Origin: Breviolum minutum Mf 1.05b.01
Lineage: Eukaryota; Sar; Dinophyceae; Suessiales; Symbiodiniaceae
Direction: 5' to 3'
Assembly: GCA_000507305.1 (NCBI GenBank)
Contig: DF240101.1
Coordinates: forward strand, 1-64,000
DNA: 64,000 bases
Part shown: piece by piece, positions 11,720 to 21,611 of the stretch
How positions within the stretch are numbered: the first letter of the stretch is position 1
How the letters are laid out: each line of letters opens with the position of its first letter
The notes under the pieces: generated by a model
Told to the model about the DNA's origin: nothing
Database searches by the model: none
The model's input: only the letters and a program-made list of their open reading frames with translations
Translations under genes and position numbers: made by a program

Positions 11720-14132
11720 GTGTGACGTAGTGAGGAGATATGAGGAGATGTGAGAAGCGGAACTTGTAGGATTTGGCACTGCTTTCGGTATTGCTTTCTT
11801 GCAGCACCTTGCAGCTTCTTGTGAAAGCTGCTTAGTTTGGGGGATGCTGATGGTTCGGGATGAAGCACCTAGGAAGGGTTGCCTGCTCCACCATATGGTG
11901 ATGCAGTGTTGCCTGGCAGCATGAAAGACTTTGTAATTTTCGATTGATTCATCCCATTCAATCTTCGATTTTAAATGCTGCTTACGTGATGTTTATGTTT
12001 TGTCTATTATAGGGTGTGTTTGTTTTTGTTTAGTTTAGTTTATTGGAAAAGAGAACCCAACCACAGTTGGATCTTCACACATCAGGAATTTGGCCTTGGA
12101 TTGGATCGTGGGCCGATCTGTGTCAGTCATGCAGTTTGATAATTGGGACCGGGCCTCAGAACTTTGAAGCGGAACTGAGCAACAACAACCCTTCGTTGTG
12201 ATTGGTTTAGACTCTTTAGATACTCCCAATTGACTGAGATTGAAGCAGTTTTTTTTTTTACCATGGCCTGGTCATCACTATCCAAGGAAGCCATAATTAA
12301 ATGTGCAGATCACACGGAGCCTGGGTTGCATACTTTAGAGATGCCTGCATTTTGCACAGTAAACTGGCGACATCCCAAGCTTGGTACAAGACCGGGAGCT
12401 ACGCTTTGTTACCATACATTTCGATACCCATCCATAATATACCATTTTTTCCACAAAGTGAGACTTACATCCAAGAAATCTCCAACAGGACCCACTGAAC
12501 GGACCCCTAAACCTAAGTATCTAATATCTCTAGCAACTTACTTAGGGGTCCGTTGGTAAGGTCGCATTCAATTTTTGATTGATTACATCTTAGTGTGATC
12601 GATTGGTGCAAGGAGTGGGGATTGAACGGCCTGGGTGGTTTGTATGCCTTTGAGTTGAGTTTAGAGCCTCCACAAGAAGAGGCTCCAGAGTATCTTGGCT
12701 CCCAAATGAAGAGGAAAGGATGTCGGACAGGATGTTCATGGAATTGTCTCATGCTGGTATGCCGAATTTCCCCGAAGAATTGGAGTGTATTTTTTTTCTC
12801 TTGAAGTGGTCTTTTTGGTTCCATCGGTGAGTACTGCTTTGGCACAGTGATGCAATGCAAAGGTTTTCTACAGGAAGTGGGCATACACGGACAGTTTTTG
12901 CTGTCAATGAAACACTTTATAGGTAATTCCATGAAAAAGAATGAAGTCTGGGACGAAAGTGAATGAGGGTTAAAAACAGCCTCAGTGCATCTTATTGCGA
13001 TCATGTGACATGTGGCACAAAGATGGTCATCAACACTCTTCCAGATCAGCCATTTGAAACTTTGATGTCTTGAAGGCCGCTGCCTGATCGATTGCCTCAG
13101 CTAGCTGCGGTGCCCGTGAAGAAATTGGAGCGGGACTACCTGCTGAAGGCCGATGGTCAGTCCAAAATCCTACACATGATCTCACATTACTGTAAAATTC
13201 AGTCAGTGTCAGTGATATCATTTTGTGGAACATCACCACTTCATCACCACTCCATCACACTGTATGAATGGTATTTACCTTTCCTGGAGTAAAAAGGAGC
13301 TTGCTTTTCTCCAAAACTAAACTATAATAGTAAAGTCAGTTGATAATTTTTGTTTCTTTTAAATCTTGTTATACGTAGTTATGCGTTACCATATTAAGCT
13401 ATTTCTTTTCCAGCCATCGTCTCTACTTCCAAGATGCTAGCTCCATTTAATGGAGGTCATCACATTCACCATCCTAGCGGGTTCCAAGTCAGGCACCGCG
13501 ACCGGAACAACGGCCACAACTGCGGCAGATGCAAGTAGTGCCATTGGGCTTTGGTGGACTAGTTAAGGCTGGTAGCTTGGGAAGTCACTTTGTAAGGGCA
13601 GGTGCAGCTTGCACTAACTTGCTTGCCATAATGATTACCGTAGTCAGATTGGAGGTTTGATGAGTTTTTGAACATGCGATGGCTATGAGTCTATGAGCGA
13701 CTCTTTGCTCTTGCTATTTGGTATGTCGTAGCATATGCATTTGCATCAATAAAAGGTCACTGTTGCTGTTTTTGAAAGACCAGAATCACGACCATGAGCT
13801 GTACTTGGTTACTTGCTCTTTGTCAGAGTTTTTTGAACTTTAAATGTGCCCACTACTGATCTTCACACATGCTAATGCGCCTATCTCATTCTGATGCTAT
13901 ACATGCATCCAAATCGAGCAGTTCTTTAAGGAGTCACCTAAGGACTCCAGGGAGTTTGGTAGGATTTGCAATGGTTTGCAGCCAGCCCAAAAGAGAGATT
14001 GCATATAAACCCCTTTAATTATAAAGAACCCCTCCGTACATGAACCCGTTTGGGGAAGGCGTCGTCATGGGCAGGCCAACTAACAACCTAACTGCTTATC
14101 CAATTACTCTTGTGCCCGGCAATCTCTTGCAG
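11720..14132. other. mostly non-coding spacer between DUF1796-like copies A and B
   Basis: The 3' end of copy A should lie early in this stretch but was not found. A segment at about 13040-13160 is open on both strands: minus ends QAAAFKTSKFQMADLEEC at a stop, plus reads LAAVPVKKLERDYLLKADG. A piece near 12600-12720 (WCKEWGLNGLGGLYAFELS) is coding-like on plus. None could be assigned. The remainder is AT-rich and shows nothing clear. Confidence 0.3.
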
Positions 14133-17100
14133 GCCACAGTCATTGCCATGGGAATTCCAAGTCCTGCTTTGCCATTTGATTGGATTCAGAAACTTGGCCG
14201 TCAGCTTTCCTAACAGCATGGAGAGCGGGATTTTTGGATGCTGGTTCCATTGAATATGATGTCAGCTAGAGACATTCCAGCTGGTCGATCATGTTGTGCC
14301 TGTAAATATATCAATATTCGTGTTCGAGACTTATGACGTGAGTAAGCGGAATGATGAACGCCAAGAACAAAAGGAGTTCGGATAGATACATATACGTATA
14401 GATATCGACATCTGAGAAAGACTACTATACTATTTTATAGTTGAACAGACCACGATGCCTTACTACTTTACTACACTTATACAGACATAAATCATTGCAT
14501 ATGCCCTTTTTTCACCAACTAGTCCAACAGCTGTTTTGAACATGTCCAAGCTTCTGCGAAAGACTCCTTTCCGAAAGGGCTTGCCCATCTCAGCTCTCTT
14601 TGATGACCAAGTGTATTCCTTGGATGAGGTGAAGCAAACCTTGGCCCCCCGTCTTCCAAGAATTCGTCAGTCTCCTGTTGTGGTCACAAACGCTCTGAAA
14701 GATTTGTCTGCAGCTGAACGCCCCGATTTGGTTCATCAGATCCTTGAGGTGATGATGTCAGAAGATGTATCAGTGGATCTTTTCCAAGGCAACATTGCTA
14801 TCACAGCCTATGCTCGAATGACACGTTGGCAAAAGGGATTGGACGTGTTTTCTTCTCTGCCACAGATGCGCCTTTCAGCCGATGTGATTAGCTACAATGC
14901 TACGATCAACGGCTTGAAAGCCTCTGAATGGGAGAAGGCGTTGCATCTCTTTGCCACGATGCCAGCGGCACAGGTACATCCCAACACCGTGACTTTCAAC
15001 ACCACCATTGCAGCCTGTGGAGCCCATGGTCGTTGGGAATTGGCTTTGGGTTTGTTAAATGACATGCCAAGGGCAAACGCATCTCCTACTGTCATTAGTT
15101 ATTGTGCTGCCTTGAGTGCATGTGAAAAGGGAACTCAATGGAAACAAGCTTTCAATTTGTTTGAAGATGTTTTCCACAAAAGCTTAGCGAAAGATGCAGT
15201 GGCATACAACGCCACGATCAGTGCTTGTGAGAAAGGGGAGCAATGGGAAATGTCTTTGGAGATCCTAGAAAGGATGCTGGCAGCAAGCGTTAGGCCTGAT
15301 GTCTACACCTTTTGTGGAGCCATCGCTTCCTGTGGTCGAGGGCAACAATGGCAGCTGGCTTTGGACCTTTTTGAAACGATGGCAAGCGAAAGTGTTGCGA
15401 GAAATGCATTCAGCTATTCTTCGGCCATGACTGCATGTATCAGAGGACAACAGTGGCATATGGGTTTGCATCTCTTTTATTCAATGCCGAAGTCAATCAA
15501 AGCCGAAGTTGTCAACTTTAGTGCAGCAATCACCTGTTGTGAGAAGGCGGCAAGATGGGAATCTGCCGTGCAGCTGTTGGATGTAATGCATAAGGCGAAA
15601 GTGCGTAGGAATGTCATTGCCTATTCTGCTGCAATCTCTGCATGTGAAGAACTAGGAAAATGGGAAGCAGCATGTCAGTTGTTTTCAAACATGTTCAGCC
15701 TGAAAATTGAAGTCAATGAAATTGCATACTCTTCCTACATCTCTGCATGTGAAAAAGGCATGCAGTGGCAAAGAGCCTTGCATTTGTTCGAAGAGTTGTG
15801 CCTCATGGCCACCCCCAGCAGCAACAGTTGCAATGCCACAATAAGTGCTTGCGAAAAAGGGAATGCATGGCAAAATGCCATACACCTCTTTTGTTCCATG
15901 CCAGCGCGTTCTGTTGCACAGACAGTGGTCACCTACAATGCAACCATCACGGCTCTGGAGAGAGGAAACCAAAGGGGACATGCTCTGCAACTGTTGAAGT
16001 TGATGCGAAGCAACAAGGTATCCCCCAGCAGCCTTAGTTTTGATGTGGCTATGAATTCATGCGCCCATGGTCGCGAATGGCAAATGGCACTAAGCCTATT
16101 TACAGAACTTGGAAATGCCCAACTTGATGCTAATCTCAGTTCCTACAATGCTTTATTGAATGCTTCCTCTGGAGAGTTGAAAGGCGATCGAATATTTCAG
16201 GAGGCATTAGACAAAAACATCTTCCGGAAAAGCAAACTCTTGGAAGATGTAAGTGTGTTGGATCTTCATGATTTGTCATCTGGTGCAGCGGAAGTGGCCA
16301 GCCGTTGGTGGCTATCCATGTGTGTGCCAGAATTGTTACAACAGGGCCATGGAAACTTCACCATCATCACTGGCTGGGGCAGAACTCGAGCACAATGGCA
16401 ATTCCAAGGTACCGTTCAAGCTGCAGTTGAAGAGATGTTACGCAAAAATGGAATTGCAGCAAAGGTGAATCCCAGAAATCCTGGACGTTTGGAACTGAGG
16501 CTGAAGAAAGTTGACATGGCCCGCTTATCTGAACTTTATACACCTGGTCTTGAGGACGAGAGCCCAATGTTGCGTGAAAACATAGGTGCACAAAAAAAGG
16601 ATTTGCAACAAGGTTTTCGCTGGTTTGCACAACTCTACAGCAAAGAGAAAAGGGATGAAAAGGGGAAGCAATTTCTTTAGAAGACCAGCTTCTCTTGTTT
16701 CTAGTAGATACTTTAGGTTGACTGAACATTTTGGATTCCGGGTCCGTGGAATCCACCCTCCAAAGCAGTTTCTTAAGTTTGCTCCATGCTCTTTTTTGAT
16801 CTTTTTTTGGGCCTCAACCTCATCGGCCAATCTTTGGATGCTCAGGATCACTGATGCAGGATTACTGCATTTTTTGAGGAAAGGTTTCGAGGCAGGGTTC
16901 AACAAATAATAGATCACCCTTGCTTTGTGCTCTCTTTGAAGAGCTTGGTCAATGAGTTTTTGTGAGAATTACTGTGTTTGTCCTGACTGTCTTTCCAACA
17001 GTCAGAACGTGCTCAAAGAGTGACTTGAACTTCAACCAAAGAAGCTCTGATGGATCTTGATTGGGGGTCTTTGAAACTGGCAAGAAGCAGTCTAGTGAAT

Positions 17101-18950
17101 TACCGTATATCACACTGAATCCAATGAAATTTTTTGAATCTTAATTTTTTGCTTCATGTTTATCATTGTTCATCATATCTTCTTCTCTTCTTATTCTTCT
17201 TGTGCCTTTCTGATGTCCTTGCCATGAAGTCGTTGAGAAAATTTGTGAAAAGGCACCAATTCGTGATGGCCTTGGAGCTGGTGGTCAAAGGCCCAAGGAA
17301 AAGCGAGGTTTCTTCGACTTTGCTACCAGGAGTTGATAGCCATTGTATGCCAATGTGCATATTTATGGCATATGTGTAAGTAATTACAATTAGTAAGTCC
17401 ATATTTATTTGATGCCTAAATAGGAAATGAAAGACAACGGTCAAGGGTGTTTTGGAAAGGGGTTCATAGACAACGATGGAAGAGTTGGTCTTCGATATTT
17501 GGATTTAATTTTGCTTTCTGAACTTCAAATACTCGTCAAAGGTCCGCGACCAAGAATAATCCCTAGAAGCTGCTAACCTAAAAAGCACTGTGAGTATAGA
17601 GATGTATAAAGTCTATTATTAGTGGATCATTACTGCCTATTTTTTGAAAGGCATGTTTGTATTATTTTGTTTCTCCGGTCCAGGAGGCAGGTTCCGCAGT
17701 CGGACCTCATGATGTCTCGTTCGCATTTGCATTGCTTTTGGCACGACGATCCTGCCGATCCGCAGGCGAGTTCACTTGGTTGGATTCGAAGGATTAGCGA
17801 CAAAAGTCTGAGGGAAACAGCACGGCTTTCTCACTCAGTCTACAAAATTTGATGACATGGGGAGTTGCTTCAATCCTGGAGGAATGTCAATACCCTCCCC
17901 ATCTGACCAAGTATATTAGCCGTAGCACGAGTTGACTTGAACAACTTAGGGTACCAATGAGTTCAATTCACCACACCTGAACACCTTCAAAACAAGAGTT
18001 CCTTTGTTTGTTGGAATTTCAAAGACGTAGAGGTGGGAATGAAAGGAATCCGGAAATCCATAACGTGGAAGATCAGCTGCCGGGTTTTTCTTTGCCCGCA
18101 GATTCTTCCGAGCCTGGACTAGGTGTAAACTTCTCTTGCTGGGTATCATTGTATCATCCTCACCTCTTCATTCAAAAGCTTTCAGGAAAAAAACATAAGA
18201 TAACGTAAGCCGTGAATTACAATAAGCGGACAGACGTGAGGGATTTCAAAAGATCAGCGTGTTCCTTGAATGGACCATAGCACCAGGTGCGCAAAGCCTA
18301 TGAGAAGCGCTTTGAAAGCTTTGAGCAGATGGCACGGAGTGGCGACACGCTGCTCTTTGTGCGGGTGGTGGCCACCTCTTCTGAACTTGGCAGAGCTTAT
18401 GAACTGACACAGGCGGTGGTGGCATTAGAAGCTCTCAGTGTTTCAGAATGTGGACTTTGTAGACCCTTTGACATCCCTTGACACCTTTGACACCCATGAG
18501 AGTGAAGAGGCACTGTCAAAGAAGTTCGGGCCACAAGCTGCACTTCTGACACTTGGCACAACAAATGTCTGGATTTCATGTGATTCCATACTCATTACTC
18601 ATTACTCAATCATACTCCCCATGCCGTTGCAGATCCTTTCCTTGGTGTGATTGTTATTGGTTGGTCCGGTGATGTCCGCTGGTTCGCTGCTTGACCCAGG
18701 TTGATCTGTGATTTTCAGAGCAAGGTGGGTCCGCTGATGGTCGATACATTTGATGACCTCATGGTCTACTTTTTGGAGGCGCCTCAATTGTGTCTGCTCA
18801 TCGGGTAGGCTCCAAATGGTTGTGAAGATTGGTCGACAAAAGTGCTAGGCAGATGCCCACAAGACTGCAGCGCCTTACAAGAAGCCTATCCTCACGGCCC
18901 TGGAATGGCTATCAGGCAAAGAACTGCGGAATCTTGGAGCATCAAAATAA
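14133..18950 (+). CDS. DUF1796-like gene, copy B, with a gene nested in its first recognised intron
   Basis: Exon pieces: 14133-14196 (ATVIAMGIPSPALPFDWIQ); 16860-16896 (LLHFLRKGFEA); 17701-17766 (DLMMSRSHLHCFWHDDPADP); 18287-18412 (KAYEKRFESFEQM..., TLLFVRVVATSSEL); from 18719 (SKVGPLMVDTFDDLMVYFLE); 18853-18950 (APYKKPILTALEWLSGKELR) to a TAA. Phases agree across 14196/16860 (one base plus two) and 17766/18287 (phase 0). The introns at 14197-16859 and 17767-18286 begin with GC. Each block matches a block of copy A or C in order. The piece matching LLLIIDFQKTAQ of copy A was not found. Further exons may follow: 18951-19100 contains MDIVPDFKAP, like VPDFAALKG of copy C. The PPR-SMR gene lies wholly inside the 14197-16859 intron. 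Confidence 0.6.
14542..16680 (+). CDS. PPR-SMR protein, intronless (712 aa)
   Basis: A single open frame with about a dozen or more PPR repeats of roughly 35 residues from about residue 85 to 545. The repeats share the core YNATISACEKG-x-QW-x-x-AL-x-LF. PPR proteins bind single-stranded RNA base by base, usually in mitochondria or plastids, for editing, splicing or stability. The C-terminus is an SMR domain: LDLHD at residues 573-577 and ITGWGR with the TGxG signature at 610-613, a fold with RNA or DNA nicking or binding roles in other proteins. The ATG at 14542 follows an in-frame TTG and is the first Met; the N-terminus (MSKLLRKTPFRKGLP) is basic and could be an organelle signal, which is inference. 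No introns, although it sits inside an intron of a gene broken into tiny exons. Confidence 0.92.
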   Translation: MSKLLRKTPFRKGLPISALFDDQVYSLDEVKQTLAPRLPRIRQSPVVVTNALKDLSAAERPDLVHQILEVMMSEDVSVDLFQGNIAITAYARMTRWQKGLDVFSSLPQMRLSADVISYNATINGLKASEWEKALHLFATMPAAQVHPNTVTFNTTIAACGAHGRWELALGLLNDMPRANASPTVISYCAALSACEKGTQWKQAFNLFEDVFHKSLAKDAVAYNATISACEKGEQWEMSLEILERMLAASVRPDVYTFCGAIASCGRGQQWQLALDLFETMASESVARNAFSYSSAMTACIRGQQWHMGLHLFYSMPKSIKAEVVNFSAAITCCEKAARWESAVQLLDVMHKAKVRRNVIAYSAAISACEELGKWEAACQLFSNMFSLKIEVNEIAYSSYISACEKGMQWQRALHLFEELCLMATPSSNSCNATISACEKGNAWQNAIHLFCSMPARSVAQTVVTYNATITALERGNQRGHALQLLKLMRSNKVSPSSLSFDVAMNSCAHGREWQMALSLFTELGNAQLDANLSSYNALLNASSGELKGDRIFQEALDKNIFRKSKLLEDVSVLDLHDLSSGAAEVASRWWLSMCVPELLQQGHGNFTIITGWGRTRAQWQFQGTVQAAVEEMLRKNGIAAKVNPRNPGRLELRLKKVDMARLSELYTPGLEDESPMLRENIGAQKKDLQQGFRWFAQLYSKEKRDEKGKQFL
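17000..17700. other. probable intron of DUF1796-like copy B
   Basis: AT-rich with pyrimidine tracts. A coding-like piece at about 17225-17310 (MKSLRKFVKRHQFVMALEL) could be a missing exon or chance. Nothing else is supported. Confidence 0.35.
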
Positions 18951-19248
18951 GAATCCCGAAGAACTGCTAGCTTTTGGCTTCCCCGCCTCAGTGCTCCTTT
19001 GTGACCGACCAAGGATGGATATTGTTCCCGATTTCAAGGCACCTGTGCATCCAGCAAGTTTTTTTTGGCGTTCTTTAACTAAAGCTGCTTCTTCAAACCT
19101 CATCCCCCGCTCCAGAACATACCATAAATCATCCTAAATCCCTGATATGATTTAAAGTTTTAAAGCTACTAGATGTTAAGCAAAATTCAGATGAACTGCG
19201 TTTACTCTGGGCTTCCAGTCTGGCATACTTTTCTTCCCACTTTTGCAG

Positions 19249-19422
19249 GCACTCCAAGCCTTAGCCGATCCGACCAACTGGGGCTTGATGGGTCTGGGTA
19301 CAATTCGCCACGTGTTGACATCACGTGTTGACAGCTTCAGTGCAGCACAATGCGGTGGTTGCTTTGGTTCTTGCCCTTATGGAACCGATTTTTCATTCCA
19401 GGACACCTGCAACGGTGCATGA
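19249..19422 (+). CDS. candidate terminal exon between copy B and the AlkB-like gene
   Basis: After a ttttgcag acceptor a 57-codon frame runs to TGA at 19420-19422. It begins ALQALADPTNWGLMGLGTIR and has a Cys-containing end (CGGCFGSCPYG). It may be the last exon of DUF1796-like copy B, or of an independent gene ending just before the AlkB-like start at 19512. The Cys/Gly cluster is not a motif I can name. Confidence 0.4.
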   Translation, partial: ALQALADPTNWGLMGLGTIRHVLTSRVDSFSAAQCGGCFGSCPYGTDFSFQDTCNGA

Positions 19423-19511
19423 ATGTCCTCTCCGCATTTTCTTGGTTCAATTAGGTGTCTATGTGACGCCCCAAACCTAGATATAATATATAACTGATCT
19501 TCACACTGGCG

Positions 19512-20864
19512 ATGGTGTGGCCTTCTGCAGATGATAGATGCTTTGTGAAGGAACTTAATGCACTTTCCTCCAAGCACTCGTCTGCTGGCTTTGGTGATCC
19601 TGGCATGTTATCCCGAGTCAAAGCTCAACGACAACTGGCCTTTGCCAAAGCTGCAAACCTTCGTTGGCCGGAGCTGGGGAAGTTGAAAACGGTACAGGAG
19701 AAAGGACGAGATGAGAGGGTGGATGTCAACTGTGGATTTTGGAAAACTGGTCAGAAAAAATATATGGAGGCCTTAGGACGATACTTTCACTCCCTGAGCT
19801 GCTGCAAAGATGCCAAGGAGCGCAAGGATTTATTGTTGGATTTGGGTGTTTTGATGATTGAGAATTTTCTTTCTGAGGAGGAAGAGTTGGATTTGTTGAA
19901 CTATTGGGACAAGGATGGTCCGATTTTCCCTTTGGGCACTGAAGAGAAACGTTCTCGAAGACGTTTCTTTCACTATGGTCCTATCTTGTCCAAGGAGACG
20001 CAAGGTACCAGTAAGTCGACGTTGAGTGTGATCCCCAGCCAGATGGGGACCATGCCTCCAGTGGTGGAACACATGAAGTTGCAGCCACGACTGCGAAAAG
20101 CAGCCAAAGAACTGGCCACGCCAGAGAACAGCTTGACTTTTGACCAAATGTACGTGAATTATTATGACACATCCATTGACAGTTACATTGATTTTCATCA
20201 TGATCATCAATCCTGCATGATGGGTACGATTGCAGGAGTGAGTTTGAGATCGAGTTGCCAACTCCAATTGAAACCTTTGCGGCAGAAAGATGCTCTGCAC
20301 ATTGAATTGCCAAATCGTTCCCTTTTCTTCATGAGTGGCTTGAGCCGGTGGCACTTGCAGCATGCCATTCCACAACTCCAAACTGATCGACTCTCCTTGA
20401 CCTTTCGCACAGTTGACCGGTCCTGTAGCAGAGCACATCAGTGGGCACGGTCATGGAAAGAGCTCACTGTAGCCGAGGAGGCCAATGCTCATTGGCCTTT
20501 GGTAGATCCTGAAGGCATCGAATATGCCGAGAAGTCTGAAAAATCTGAGAATTCAGAGATGACAGTGCAGGTATCTGGATATTCCTATTATTCTCAAGGC
20601 AGGCAAACCAATCGTAGAAATTCCAAAGCCACCCAAGGTGGCCAAGAGTGGAAGTCTGAAAGGTCTGGTTATTGGAATCCTCAAGCATGGGAGTCTCAGA
20701 GATGGCCAAGGCAGCAGTGGAAGCCTCGGCAGCAGGGACATCCGCGACAACAGTGGGAGCCGCGACAACAGTGGGAGCTGCGACAACAGTGGCAGCCCCG
20801 GCAACAATGGCAGTGGCAGTCGCGGAAGTGGCATTCCGGGAAAACTTCCTGGAAAAGTGAATAG
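19512..20864 (+). CDS. AlkB-like 2-oxoglutarate/Fe(II) dioxygenase, intronless (450 aa)
   Basis: The AlkB-type core covers about residues 105-300. Visible features: VNYYDTSIDSYIDFHHDH, where H229 and D231 fit the first two iron ligands; IAGVSLRSSCQLQL, the strand before the substrate lid; a second His in HLQHAIP (H284); and RLSLTFR (R293, R299), which fits the 2-oxoglutarate-binding R-x5-R pair of AlkB proteins. The family removes alkyl groups from nucleic acids or oxidises protein side chains; the substrate cannot be told. Residues 1-104 match nothing I know. After residue 340 the protein becomes Ser/Glu-rich, then ends in tandem W-x-x-RQQ units (about residues 386-440). No introns. The start is the first ATG of the open frame; an upstream exon cannot be excluded. 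Confidence 0.85.
   Translation: MVWPSADDRCFVKELNALSSKHSSAGFGDPGMLSRVKAQRQLAFAKAANLRWPELGKLKTVQEKGRDERVDVNCGFWKTGQKKYMEALGRYFHSLSCCKDAKERKDLLLDLGVLMIENFLSEEEELDLLNYWDKDGPIFPLGTEEKRSRRRFFHYGPILSKETQGTSKSTLSVIPSQMGTMPPVVEHMKLQPRLRKAAKELATPENSLTFDQMYVNYYDTSIDSYIDFHHDHQSCMMGTIAGVSLRSSCQLQLKPLRQKDALHIELPNRSLFFMSGLSRWHLQHAIPQLQTDRLSLTFRTVDRSCSRAHQWARSWKELTVAEEANAHWPLVDPEGIEYAEKSEKSENSEMTVQVSGYSYYSQGRQTNRRNSKATQGGQEWKSERSGYWNPQAWESQRWPRQQWKPRQQGHPRQQWEPRQQWELRQQWQPRQQWQWQSRKWHSGKTSWKSE
20700..20830 (+). repeat. tandem repeat coding the W/R/Q tail of the AlkB-like protein
   Basis: Imperfect units of about 15 bases built on cgacaacagtgggag, changing along the array to ccgcggcaacaatgg forms. They encode PRQQW-like pentapeptides in the AlkB-like frame. 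All three plus frames and a Leu/Pro-rich minus frame stay open through the array, which is a side effect of the repeat. Confidence 0.7.
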
Positions 20865-21052
20865 ACACGACACATCTGGAAATCTCACAGCGGCAAAAAG
20901 AGACGAGATAGACTTCGATTGTTACAACGTCTCAGTCTCAACCAGCACTATAAATCATCTCACAAACTCCTGTCCACACTACTTTCCTTTCCAGCTGCTA
21001 GGTTTAGGTTTAGCAGTATGGGGACATGCTACGTTTTGCCACATTTTGCCAG

Positions 21053-21207
21053 GTGGCTATTTGGCCTTCGAAGGCTTCAGTGGAGCTCCCGAGACTGTGG
21101 AGTGGACGCCAGGCCCTGAAGATCAGTGGCTGATGGATGCCAAATTCCAGGCTGACAAGGACAGGATCAGGGCTCCATGCTTAAGGGGATTGGTTGTCAA
21201 GAGATAA
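21053..21207 (+). CDS. candidate terminal exon, unknown
   Basis: A ttgccag acceptor is followed by GYLAFEGFSGAPETVEWTP, then GPEDQWLMDAKFQADKDRIR, to TAA at 21205-21207. Codon use looks like the flanking genes. It lies 190 bases after the AlkB-like stop and before DUF1796-like copy C. It may be the end of a small gene or an alternative end for the AlkB-like gene. No family was recognised. Confidence 0.4.
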
Positions 21208-21611
21208 GATGCTTGGGGTGAACACCTGTAATATCCTGTAATGGCCAAGCTGGAATCAACTATTTACTGTAGGTGAAAGGGATCGATTGCATGGACGTCT
21301 ATGAATGTGCAATAGGCAGAGACATGGCAGAGACATCATGGACTCATCATCCGAGTGAAACCCTGACATTCTATTCTTGCAGGACGCACTAGCCGTGGTG
21401 TCGCTAGGGTACCATGAATTCTTGGGCAAGGCTGGGAAATGCTAAAAAGTCCATCGAGTTTATGATGAGTTTATCTATATTTATCCTAAGTCATGGTCCC
21501 TAAGAAGGAGATCTCAGTAGATTTGGGTGATTTCAATGCCTTTCAAACATCCCAAGCAGCTGATGGCAGCCGTTCAAACCACTAGGCCCTCGAGATGTGC
21601 CAGTTGCAAGT

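Noticed and set aside
15265-15990. Minus-strand frames under the PPR gene
   Set aside because: Antisense mirror of the repeated PPR codons.
19830-20438. 202-codon minus-strand open frame
   Set aside because: Lies antisense to the AlkB-like core, whose plus frame has intact family motifs; treated as a shadow.
20464-20888. Leu/Pro/Ala-rich minus-strand frames
   Set aside because: Created by the 15-base tandem repeat of the AlkB-like tail; no other coding evidence.
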